Part shown: piece by piece, positions 37,777 to 45,804 of the stretch | Position numbering within the stretch: the first letter of the stretch is position 1 | Layout: every line of letters starts with the position of its first letter | Source of the DNA: Planctomycetales bacterium 10988 | GTDB taxonomy: Bacteria; Planctomycetota; Planctomycetia; Pirellulales; Pb10988 | NCBI GenBank assembly: GCA_009664345.1 | Contig: CP043547.1 | Location: 868,001 to 932,000, forward strand | DNA: 64,000 nucleotides | Direction: 5' to 3' | Translations under genes and position numbers: made by a program | Notes under the pieces: generated by a model | The model's input: only the letters and a program-made list of their open reading frames with translations | Database searches by the model: none | Told to the model about the DNA's origin: nothing

Positions 37777-38448
37777 ATGAAAAACATTCTACCGAACACC
37801 GACGGAGGTCTGCTTACTGCAGACAACTGCGCACTCGTCTTTATCGATCATCAGCCGCAAATGGCATTCGGTGTCAGCAATAACATTGATCGCCAGCAAC
37901 TTGTTAACAATGTATTGCTCTTGGCTAAGGGAGCCAAAGAGTTTGGCGTTCCAACCATTCTGACAACCGTAGAGACAGAGTCGTTCAGCGGTCGAATGTG
38001 GCCACAGCTACTCGATATCTTCCCCGACCACACGCCTATCGAGCGAACGGGGATGAATTCTTGGGACACCAAAGAGTTCAGGGAAGCAATCGTAGCGAGT
38101 GGGAAGAAGAACATCATCATGTCGGGCCTCTGGACTGAAGTATGTATTGCTTGGCCAACGCTGAACATGATTGATGAAGGATATAACATTTACGTCGTTG
38201 AAGACGCGTGTGGAGGCACCTCCCAGGCTGCTCATGATGCGGCTTTATCTCGGATGGTTCAAGCCGGTGCTGTTCGAATGACAACGGTTGGTACCGTGCT
38301 GGAATTCCAACGCGACTGGAAGAACCGAGAGCATTACGATGCCCTCATGCAACTCTTCCGTGAGCATGGAGGAGCTTACGGTATTGGCATCGAATATTGC
38401 TACACGATGGTTCACAAAGCGCCTCCAGCTCGCAAGGTGACTTCCTAG
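37777..38448 (+). CDS. Isochorismatase-family cysteine hydrolase (YcaC-like)
   Basis: 223 residues with AAAGGA before ATG 37777. The catalytic triad can be placed: Asp in VFIDHQPQM, Lys in ASGKKNIIMSG, and Cys in GLWTEVCIAWPT. The cis-peptide segment precedes the Cys, and EDACGGTSQAAHDAALSRMVQAG is typical of YcaC-like amidohydrolases. The physiological substrate is unknown. It heads an operon-like row (monooxygenase, then amidohydrolase remnant) opposite an HxlR regulator, a common HxlR-controlled detoxification set. Confidence 0.85.
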   Translation: MKNILPNTDGGLLTADNCALVFIDHQPQMAFGVSNNIDRQQLVNNVLLLAKGAKEFGVPTILTTVETESFSGRMWPQLLDIFPDHTPIERTGMNSWDTKEFREAIVASGKKNIIMSGLWTEVCIAWPTLNMIDEGYNIYVVEDACGGTSQAAHDAALSRMVQAGAVRMTTVGTVLEFQRDWKNREHYDALMQLFREHGGAYGIGIEYCYTMVHKAPPARKVTS

Positions 38449-38459
38449 GAGCGATTTTT

Positions 38460-39011
38460 GTGGAGACCATCCATGTCGCGGTTACACGCATTGTAAAACA
38501 GGGTTCTGAAGAACTCTTTAAAGCCAAGCTCACCGAGTTTATTCAGGCGTCGATGGCGGTAGATGGAGTAACTGGTGTTCACATCATCCATCCGCCGCCA
38601 GGCTCTGTCAGCCGTGAATTTGGCATCCTTCGTTCGTTTGTTAATGAGTCGGCTGCCAAATCTTTCTATTCAGGAGAGCTGTTTGCATCCTGGCTTGAAG
38701 ACGTTCAGCCGTTTGTTATCGGCCAGCCAACAACGCGACGGCTGTCAGGGCTGGAGGCGTTTTTTCGCTCGAATGGCCACCCTTCGCCACCACGGTGGAA
38801 GATGGCAATCGTTACTTTTCTCGGTGTGCTTCCGGCCGTTCTTTTCTGGTCAGCTGCTATGTCGGGATTTGAAAACGCATGGCATTGGTTCGTTCGCTCC
38901 GTTGTGATGAACGCAGCGGTAGTCATTAGCCTGACTTGGCTCATCATGCCATTGCTGACCCGCATTTTCCGGCCTTGGTTACAGAAACCAAACAACGAGA
39001 TCAACCAGTGA
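38460..39011 (+). CDS. Antibiotic-biosynthesis-monooxygenase-domain membrane protein
   Basis: The start is GTG 38460 (TAGGAG upstream), 183 residues, 11 bases after the hydrolase. Residues 1-105 form a ferredoxin-like ABM domain (IHVAVTRIVKQGSEELFKAK, PGSVSREFGILRSF, FASWLEDVQPFV). Residues 118-180 carry two membrane segments (AIVTFLGVLPAVLFWSAAM and VVMNAAVVISLTWLIMPLL). This ABM-plus-two-helix layout is known for membrane-associated members. Function unproven; quinone- or heme-like small-molecule oxidation is possible. Its stop overlaps the next start. Confidence 0.8.
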   Translation: METIHVAVTRIVKQGSEELFKAKLTEFIQASMAVDGVTGVHIIHPPPGSVSREFGILRSFVNESAAKSFYSGELFASWLEDVQPFVIGQPTTRRLSGLEAFFRSNGHPSPPRWKMAIVTFLGVLPAVLFWSAAMSGFENAWHWFVRSVVMNAAVVISLTWLIMPLLTRIFRPWLQKPNNEINQ

Positions 39012-39590
39012 ATCATTTGACGCGTCGAGATTTCGTAAAAACTGCTTCAGTCGCAGCTGCATCCATGGCACTCGACGGGAGTGTCGTTGAAGTTTTCGCA
39101 GGAGAAGAATATGGCACCAGAAATAATATTGCATAGTGGACGGATCACGACACAGGATGCGAAACGTCCTGAAGTCTCGGCGTTGGCAGTAACTCATGGT
39201 CGGGTTCAAGCTATCGGCTCTGACGACGAAATACTTGCACTTGCCTCGGAGAAGACACGCAAGATTGATCTTGAAAATCGACGCGTGATCCCCGGGCTCA
39301 ATGATTCGCACCTGCACGTGATTCGTGCGGGATTGTTTTCAAATTTGGAGCTTCGTTGGGATGGAACGCCGACACTCTCCCAGGCATTGAAACAGCTCAA
39401 AGAGCAAGCCCGTTGGTGGAACGGTCATGCACGATCCAGAAGACTGCATGTTGCGTGGGGAAGCTTTGCGACTCTATACGCATGGCAGCCCCTCGTCTTC
39501 GGTGGAAGAAAGAAGGCGGGATTGACAAATGGCGTTCGATCGAACGTGCTCCCTTTTCCACTCATGCGAGGATCGCCGGGTTTCCGTAGT
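39008..39590 (+). pseudogene. YtcJ-like amidohydrolase with Tat signal, internally deleted and frameshifted
   Basis: GTG 39008 starts a twin-arginine leader (NHLTRRDFVKTASVAAASMAL). A frameshift at about 39110 moves to the amidohydrolase N-terminus (APEIILHSGRITTQDAKRPE...RVIPGLNDSHLHVIRAGLFS, with the metal-binding HxH as SHLHV). At about 39420 about 400 codons are missing, and the text resumes with the C-terminal box GEALRLYTHGSPSSSVEE. The metal-binding core is lost, so it is dead. Originally an exported metal-dependent hydrolase, third in the HxlR-linked operon. Confidence 0.7.
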
Positions 39591-40116
39591 TGAACACCAC
39601 CCCTCGGCAACCGATTTCCTTGAATACCAGAGTTTCGAAGAGGTTGTTCATCCCAGGTTTCGCCAGATCCCGATAGATGCTCGCATAGGGGCCCCAGCTG
39701 TCTGAGAAACAAAATTAAACGAACAGACGATCATTGGCCAGTGCGGACACCGCGAGACTCAGACCGATTAAAGTCAAACAAGTGGTTGATTTGTCATTGA
39801 TCTATCTTTGAGTTTGGAGACTTCCAGGTGAATCCTCGGATATCGGGATTGCTGATTTGATCGAAGACTTTGCCGCTCTTAGTGACCCTGCTCCCCGAAT
39901 CGAGTCCAGCCTGTGGTAGAGTAAATCTAGGTTTTGGACATATTTTAAAGAAGGCAGCCGATGCCCAGCAAGCAACATTCACCCGAGCAGATTATTACGA
40001 AGCTCCGCGAAGCGGAGGTCCATCTGGCCCTGGGCGGTTCGTCCTGGGCGCAACTTGGCCGTCGCCCCTGAGCGCGGGTCCCTCCAACAGACTTCCGCCA
40101 GCCGCTCGCAATGAAT
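39591..40116. other. Mosaic of gene fragments
   Basis: A reverse-strand frame from about 39710 to 39585 reads GPYASIYRDLAKPGMNNLFE...NYGNPAILA, a C-terminal fragment I cannot assign. The stretch 39720-39950 has no frame of note. An IS3 left end follows. Confidence 0.4.
39961..40028 (+). pseudogene. IS3-family orfA N-terminal stub
   Basis: MPSKQHSPEQIITKLREAEV is the start of the IS3 helix-turn-helix protein. Reading is lost after about 23 residues. Confidence 0.8.
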
Positions 40117-40224
40117 TCACCACTTGTGACTTTTTGGTCGGCTGCTTGACTCGTAGGCCTCCGGGGAGTCAGAGCACACCGTCAGTAGCGAGACGAGGAG
40201 GAAGAATGCGAGGAAAGTTTTCAT
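40117..40224 (-). CDS. Small secreted or lipoprotein-like peptide (35 aa)
   Basis: ATG 40224 is preceded by a strong ribosome site (GGAGGAGATAGAA). The peptide is MKTFLAFFLLVSLL followed by TVCSDSPEAYESSSRPKSHKW. The hydrophobic segment plus LTVC resembles a lipoprotein signal with its Cys at residue 17. It could be a true small protein or a gene truncated by nearby rearrangements. Confidence 0.45.
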   Translation of the reverse strand: MKTFLAFFLLVSLLTVCSDSPEAYESSSRPKSHKW

Positions 40225-40304
40225 TTCTATCTCCTCCCGATGATGCCGACGCAGCGAATCGGGCACAGAGAGCGACGGGGTGAGCAGCAGGTTTTTGACA
40301 GAGC

Positions 40305-41321
40305 TTAATCCGCGATTCTGATCACTACTTTTCCAAAATGACTACCGGATTTGAGATAACGGTAAGCATCCAAAGCATCGACGAAATCAAAAACGCGATC
40401 GACAATCGGCTCGAATTTGTTGGCGGAAATCGCACGATTCATGTCCTCAAACATCGCTCGGCTGCCGACGTAGATCCCTTGTACGGTAATCCGGTTATAC
40501 AAGGCGGGCATCGGATCGACCGCTCCTTCGGCACCGGTGAGCACACCAATCAGCGAAATCCGGCCGCTGACTTTCGCACAGGCCAGTGACTTCGCCAACG
40601 TCCCAGGGCCACCAAGTTCAACGACGTTGTCCACGCCGCGGCCATTGGTGAGTTGGCGAACGGCTGTATCCCAATCGGGTGTCGTCTTGTAGTTGATCGT
40701 TTCATCCGCTCCCAGCTGCCGCATACGAGACAGCTTTTCATCGCTACTGGAGGTGATGATGACGTTCGCCCCGTGCAACTTGGCGAACTGTAGGGCGAAC
40801 AGCGATACCCCGCCGGTCCCCAGCGTCAGAATCGTGTCTCCGGATTGAATGTGTCCAAGCGTGACCAGTGCTTGCCAGGCGGTGACGGCGGCACAGGGTA
40901 GCGTCGCTGCCTGTTCGAAGCTCAGATGCGAAGGAAATGGGAGCAAGGCCCGCTCGCTGAAGACGACTTGCTCCGCCAGGACCCCGTCGATCCCTCCGCC
41001 ACGGCCGGTCTTCAATTGTGTTTCGTTGGCCTCGCCGGCTTCCCAATCTTCGAAAAAGCAGTTGACCACCCGATCACCGGTCTGGAACCGGGTCACGCCT
41101 TCGCCGACCGCCAGTACTTCGCCGGCACCGTCCGATAGGGGAATCACTGGGCAACGGTCGTTGCGTGCGTAACCGCCGCGTGTGATCATTAAGTCGCGAA
41201 AGTTCAGGCTGGCCGCACGCATTCCTACCAGGACCTCGCCAACTCCCGGCTCCGGTTGCGGAACATCGATCTGTCGAATTGCATCGATTCCGCTGTCGGT
41301 TTGAATCTGATAAGCTAACAT
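40305..41321 (-). CDS. Zinc-independent NAD(P)-dependent alcohol dehydrogenase / quinone oxidoreductase
   Basis: The start is ATG 41321 (AGGAG upstream), 338 residues; a further upstream start to 41411 is not supported. It is an MDR-superfamily enzyme: GroES-like N-domain (EVLVGMRAASLNFRDLMITRGGY, VIPLSDGAGEVLAVGEGV), the Rossmann motif LTLGTGGVSLFALQFAKLHGA (about 165-185), SSSDEKLSRMRQLGADETINY and the C-terminal GSHFGKVVIRI. The structural zinc cysteine cluster is missing, as in the quinone-oxidoreductase-like branch. Cytoplasmic; the substrate is not predictable. Confidence 0.85.
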   Translation of the reverse strand: MLAYQIQTDSGIDAIRQIDVPQPEPGVGEVLVGMRAASLNFRDLMITRGGYARNDRCPVIPLSDGAGEVLAVGEGVTRFQTGDRVVNCFFEDWEAGEANETQLKTGRGGGIDGVLAEQVVFSERALLPFPSHLSFEQAATLPCAAVTAWQALVTLGHIQSGDTILTLGTGGVSLFALQFAKLHGANVIITSSSDEKLSRMRQLGADETINYKTTPDWDTAVRQLTNGRGVDNVVELGGPGTLAKSLACAKVSGRISLIGVLTGAEGAVDPMPALYNRITVQGIYVGSRAMFEDMNRAISANKFEPIVDRVFDFVDALDAYRYLKSGSHFGKVVIRIAD

Positions 41322-41712
41322 TATGTCTCCTGCCGTGTGTGGGTGGATGCCGTCTGAATGAATCATCCCCGTTTCGGCAATCGTTGCCGGAATCTGGCCT
41401 CCAGATGCCATCTAATGATCTTGATTTAATGCGGTGTCAAGGTGGTGTGGTGCATAAGATACCCCCCTCTAGCATCTCACTACATTGTCGCAAAAGTCTC
41501 CTGATATGGAAATACCCTCGCAGGATCGACTTTGGGATGCCTTACCGTTATACACCTGGGTCGATTTGATATTCTCCTCCTTGGCATTGTGTGCTTGTGG
41601 GAAGGCAGGGCCGACCGAGTGATGTTCGTCCAAACGTCGGGTTTCGGCCTGTCGCTCTTTCCAATCCTGTAGACTGGCGACTCGACGATCACTTTGAAAG
41701 AACTTGAAGGGA
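41322..41712. other. Intergenic, no firm gene
   Basis: 390 bases with the promoter side of the oxidoreductase gene. Reverse-strand frames (for example RRVASLQDWKERQAETRRL near 41640) look partly protein-like but have no start or family. No gene is called. Confidence 0.3.
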
Positions 41713-41883
41713 TCACAAGGGTTTGTCGAAGGGAGTTTCGTAAACGGTCTCAAGTTCCATCCCCTTGAGAACTTCATCCAGTGATGTGTCGGCGGCCTGA
41801 GGCGCGGGCTTTTGTTGTTTGGTTCGGCGATTCGCTTCCTTCGTTTTTCGATTCGCTTCCTTCGCCTGGTCTTTAGTAGTCAT
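41713..41883 (-). CDS. Small basic/charged protein (56 aa), unknown
   Basis: ATG 41883 overlaps the stop of an upstream frame ending GQLLDNFLLATRG (ATGA), suggesting translational coupling. The product has an internal repeat (KEANRKTKEANRRTK), then SLDEVLKGMELETVYETPFD. The upstream frame is cut by the IS at 41934. No family recognised. Confidence 0.4.
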   Translation of the reverse strand: MTTKDQAKEANRKTKEANRRTKQQKPAPQAADTSLDEVLKGMELETVYETPFDKPL

Positions 41884-41933
41884 CCGCGAGTCGCCAGCAG
41901 AAAGTTATCCAACAACTGACCGACGCTTACTTA

Positions 41934-42821
41934 GAGCCTGTGGTCAAAACTGATCTTTGCGAAGTTCTCCGATTGTAAAGAATACCCCTTTTTTCCACGA
42001 AGGGAATCATGGCTGGTCGCTTACTGACAGACGAACTATGGACGGAGATCGAACCACTTTTTCCGATTTATCGACGTTCCTACAAAGGAGGACGACCGCC
42101 GGTGCAGAACCGCACGGTCTTCACTTGCGTGCTCTTTTTGTGCAAAACCGGCATCGGCTGGCGAGAGCTTCCTACCGAGCTGGGGGCCAGCGAGAAGACG
42201 GTCCGTCGGCGGCTGAATGAATGGAAGGCCCTCGGACTGTTCGAGGCGATTGCTCATCGCCTGCTCACCCGACTACGGGCTGCCGGAGGCCTGGACCTGG
42301 CCGAAGTGCTGATCGACGGCGGGCTCGTCAAAGCCCCTTGCGGAGGCGAAAATGCGGCCCCAACCCGACCGACCGAGGCCGCAGTGGCAGCAAACTGAAT
42401 GTCATGACGGACTCCCAAGGCGTCCCGCTGGCGGTGCAAGTCTCAGCGGCGAACGAACATGATCTCGGCTTCTTGTTGCCTCTTTCGCTTGGGCAGTTTC
42501 CTCGTCTCGGCGGCGTGGCAGGTCGACCGCCCACCAAGCCCAAACGGGTTCGGGCGGATGCCGGTTACACCTCCAGGCCGTTGTTGAATTTGCTGGCAGG
42601 CTGTGGCATCGAAGCAGAAATACCGCAACGCGGCCAAGCATCGGAGACCGGCCTGGGGCGACAATGCTGGCCGGTGGAACGGACGATTTCGTGGCTCAAG
42701 CAGTATCGCCGCGTCGGCATTCGCCGGGAACGCCGAGCCTCAATGTACGAAGTTTTTGTTACCCTCGCCTGTGCCATGATCGCCTATATACAACTCAAAA
42801 AGCAGTTTTGACCACAGGCTC
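41934..42821 (+). mobile_element. IS5/IS427-type element, copy D2, with target duplication TTA
   Basis: Terminal repeats GAGCCTGTGGTCAAAACTG at both ends. TTA flanks it at 41931-41933 and 42822-42824. The element is complete and has a full-length second frame, so this copy looks competent. Confidence 0.85.
42009..42811 (+). CDS. IS427-type transposase (two frames)
   Basis: Frame A, ATG 42009 to 42398, holds TDELWTEIEPLF and VLIDGGLVKAP. After a -1 shift at about 42355, frame B continues SGSKLNVMTDSQ, VRADAGYTS, VERTISWLKQYRR and ends AYIQLKKQF at a TGA inside the right terminal repeat. It differs from copy D1 by about 10% and lacks its premature stop. Confidence 0.8.
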
Positions 42822-43057
42822 TTACAATATAAGGCGTGATGCTGGTTAAAAAATACAAAATTGTAACGGTAACGTACGATACAACCGATAGCAGACGCCA
42901 AGGATTCAAGTTTCACGTTGTGGAGACGTATCGTAAAGCCACCGCTGAGCGCTGAAAGTCGACGCTCAGAGAGTTTATTATGCCAGTGGGGTGATTTACG
43001 GTTTGGACGTTGGGTAGGTACATTTTGTGGTTATTTACAAAGAAGAGGAGTGCGATC

Positions 43058-43809
43058 ATGTTTAAAGGGGTAATCGAGTCTTTTTGTCTTCTTGGCGCCG
43101 TGATAAGCGTGCAAGCGAGGTATTCGACCCCATTCCGCCTAAGTTGCTCAAAGGGTTGGATCGCCCATTTGTTTGCGATGATGGTACCTTTGCAACGCGA
43201 CAAGAAGAAGCAAAACTGAAGGCGTTCTATCTCGAGTTCCCTGTTTTGGGTTATTCATTTATTTGTCGCAAGCATGTCTGTGATCAACCTAAAAGTGTGT
43301 ATGATTTTATTTATGTCACCAGGTTGCGGCTGCTTTACGATGCACGGATGGTGTCCCCTGAGGTGCTCGTCGCGGAAGGTACCGTGATGGCCAAGGAAGG
43401 CGCACTGGATCGTTTGGCAGAGTTCTGTACACAACCACGCGGTAGATTAAATGAGGACACAGGCCAGCTAGGTACCTTGTTTGTTAATTGCATGACGATA
43501 CGCAGCGCTTACAAAGGTTCGATTGGCAGTTCGCATGGTATTGTACAGCGCGTGGACGAAATACACTTTGACGAATTGAAGCTGGCGGGAAGCCGTAAGC
43601 GCATTCTTGTTGAGGATACGCATGTGCCGACCGATAAAAACAGAGTTGTGCAGACTGTATGGAGCCGAGACTTCAAGTTGACCCAGAATATTGAGAGTTG
43701 TAACAACAGCATCACCTACGAGCGAGAGATAGTTCCGCAGATTTCACGTGCAAGTTTGGGGCGTAATGCTGAGTTTCGTCTCCCCTTTGAAGGAGCAGAA
43801 CATGCATAA
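43058..43809 (+). CDS. Unknown protein A of a two-gene operon (start region frameshifted)
   Basis: GAAGAGGAG lies seven bases before ATG 43058, which begins MFKGVIESF. The body of the protein is in the next frame from about 43084 (SSWRRDKRASEVFDPIPPKL to FEGAEHA). One more T in the T run at 43080-43084 would join them, so this is a frameshift, slippage or sequencing error. The alternative is a TTG start at 43084 (241 residues). There are no membrane segments or motifs I recognise; LEFPVLGYSFICRKHVCDQP contains two conserved-looking Cys. Composition differs from its IS neighbours. It overlaps the next gene by 8 bases. Confidence 0.55.
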
Positions 43810-44128
43810 CCTTTTGCCGGAGTTTGGCCACGCTGAAATGTACGAGGTATTTAAACTTACAGGTGAAGACTGGGGGTCCTTCACAAGGATGCCGGAAGAG
43901 GAAGTCGATAAGTATCAGTTGCTGTGTGTCGTTTTTCGGAGGGGAAAGGACTCTGGTTGGTGGATTACGATCGAGTTGCCGCAAGGCGCGGCTGGTACCA
44001 GTGTTGTTTTGCAACGATTTTGGCGTCCCCTTGAGAAGTATCAAGCGTGGTGCGCGTTCTTATCGTTGCTGAAGTGTCTGTTGCTACGAAGAAAACGCTT
44101 ACAAGATGACCTTCCCCAGAAAGAGTAG
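43802..44128 (+). CDS. Unknown protein B of a two-gene operon (108 aa)
   Basis: ATG 43802 lies inside the end of protein A, with AAGGAG eight bases upstream, so the pair is coupled. The product is acidic then basic (NLLPEFGHAEMYEVFKLTGE, YQLLCVVFRRGKDSGWWITI, ending RRKRLQDDLPQKE). No family recognised. A toxin/antitoxin or effector/immunity relation is possible from layout alone. Confidence 0.5.
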   Translation: MHNLLPEFGHAEMYEVFKLTGEDWGSFTRMPEEEVDKYQLLCVVFRRGKDSGWWITIELPQGAAGTSVVLQRFWRPLEKYQAWCAFLSLLKCLLLRRKRLQDDLPQKE

Positions 44129-44172
44129 ACAGAGGGTTTTTAACGGTCATACTTTTGAAGGAGGATTGGATT

Positions 44173-45484
44173 ATGAAAGCGCGTCGAAAGTTTAGCCGTG
44201 AATTTAAGTTGGCGGCGGTAAAGAAAATCATCGAGCAAGGACTGGCTGTGACGGAGGTCGCTCGGGACCTTGGTGTCGCGGAGAGTTTACTACATTCCTG
44301 GAAGCGAACGTTTCTGAAGGAAGGCGTGGTGCGGCAGCCGGCTTCGTCCTTGGAGGAAGAGGTCAAGCGGCTGAGGGCGGAGAACCGGCAGCTTCAACTG
44401 GAGCGGGACCTTTTAAAAAAGCAACGGCCTTCTTCGCCAGCGAAAAGAATTGACCTTTCGGTTTCTTCAAGAGCAGGTGCCGCACGTCTCGCTGTCGGTG
44501 CTCTGTCGGCTGTTCGGCGTCAGCCGGGCGGGGTTTTATCGCTGGCTTCGGCGGAAACCTTCGCAACGAAAACTGCATCGTGAGCGGATCGCCCGGCAGA
44601 TTCAAAGCGTCCATCAGGAGGTGAGCCCCGATGACGGCAGCCCTCGGATGCAGCGGGAATTGGTCGAGCGGGGGCGTCCGCTGTTGCGTCAACACGGTGG
44701 CCAAGGTGATGCAGGAGGCTGGCTTGCGGGCTCGGACCAAGCGGGTCCGTCGTCGAACGACAACGGGATCGGAGCCGGGTGGGGTGGTTGTCCCGAACCT
44801 TCTCAAGCAGCGTTTTACCGAGGAAAAGCCGAATCAGGTGTGGCTGACGGACCTGGCCTACGTGCCGACGCAGGCGGGTTTCAGCTATCTCTGCACGGTG
44901 GAGGATTTGTACTCACGCCGCATCGTCGGTTGGGCGAGCGGCCGCGAAGCCAACTATTCAAATAGTACTTTTTGAGAATGAAATAAAAAGTGGTTTTAGG
45001 GTTGAATCTAAAAAGCAGTTTTTTAATTATTTCAGAAAAAACACTTTTTGCATTGCAGCAGGCGATCGACTTGCGGAGTCCTTCGCCCGGACTGATTGTG
45101 CATAGCGACCGCGGCAGTCCGTTCGCGGGCCTGTCGTTTCAGAATCGATTGGCTCGGCACGGGCTGGTGCAGAGCATGAGCCGCCGGGGAAACTGCTATG
45201 ACAATGCTCCGATGGAGAGCTTCTTTCGCAGCTACAAGGCGGAAGAGGTCACCTGGCAGCAGCACGCCGCCCACGAGGAAGCAACCCAGGCGATGGGCGA
45301 CTACATCGATCGATTTTACAATCACAAGCAACGTCATCCGCCGTTTGGGTATCTGAGTCCGTTGGAATTTGAACGGACTCGGCGGGAGGAGGGTGACAAC
45401 AGAAATCGTTTGCCTTCGTCGGGGACCGGGCACCGAAGCTTCGCTTTGGTCGCAGTCGCTCACATTACAAGGCGACTGCGATGA
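44173..45484 (+). pseudogene. IS3-family transposase orfAB, frameshifted and split by an AT-rich insert
   Basis: orfA (ATG 44173, GAAGGAGGA upstream) has the helix-turn-helix KFSREFKLAAVKKIIEQGLA and a leucine zipper. It ends at LLKK on an A_AAA_AAG slippery site, the normal IS3 frameshift motif. orfB starts near TTG 44450 (FRFLQEQVPHVSLSVLCRLF), changes frame at a G run near 44665, and carries VWLTDLAYVPTQ (first Asp). It is broken at 44953-45053 by an AT-rich array, then resumes LQQAIDLRSPSPGLIVHSDRG (second Asp) and DNAPMESFFRSYKAEE (Glu). The catalytic triad survives in pieces; the element is inactive. Confidence 0.85.
44953..45053. repeat. Four-unit AT-rich palindrome array inside an IS3 transposase
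   Basis: Units of about 26 bases centred near 44965 (TCAAATAGTACTTTTTGA), 44990 (TAAAAAGTGGTTTTAG), 45016 (CTAAAAAGCAGTTTTTTA) and 45044 (AGAAAAAACACTTTTTGC). They fit TCAAAAAGYACTTTTTGA. The array replaces roughly ten codons of the transposase. The same family stands before metE and nrdB. Confidence 0.6.
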
Positions 45485-45804
45485 CGGCATAGAAGGCTTC
45501 TTTGGGGTTGCCTTCGTTGATGAATTCAAAAAAAGTTCCCTAGAGCCTTGTAGCCTCCCGACTACAACTTTCCTAACTCCTACACTGCCTACTTTTTTAG
45601 TGGAAAATCAACTCCGCATCTTTTGAGACTGAGGCGGAGGAAGTGATTTGGGGCAGCAAGGAGTTTTCGAATGTTCTTGATAGGCCAATTGAACCCGCAT
45701 CGCCATTGTCTATACTGACTCGACAATCGTATGCTATCATACGGTTTTCTCGCTCTTTTGCTGCCGATCGAAATTCGGCGGTGTTTGTAGTGGATGGATA
45801 CTGA
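45485..45804. other. Intergenic, upstream region of the Argonaute operon
   Basis: 320 bases from the IS3 remnant to the defence operon. TTGATAGG and CTATCATACGG segments look promoter-like, but none is convincing. No gene. Confidence 0.35.

Noticed and set aside
43010-43219. 69-codon frame starting before the unknown operon
   Set aside because: Only its part from ATG 43058 fits a start; after the T run the protein-like sequence is in the next frame.
44953-45053. CRISPR array
   Set aside because: Units are about 26 bases with no constant repeat and no unique spacers; they are imperfect palindromes, and no cas genes adjoin.
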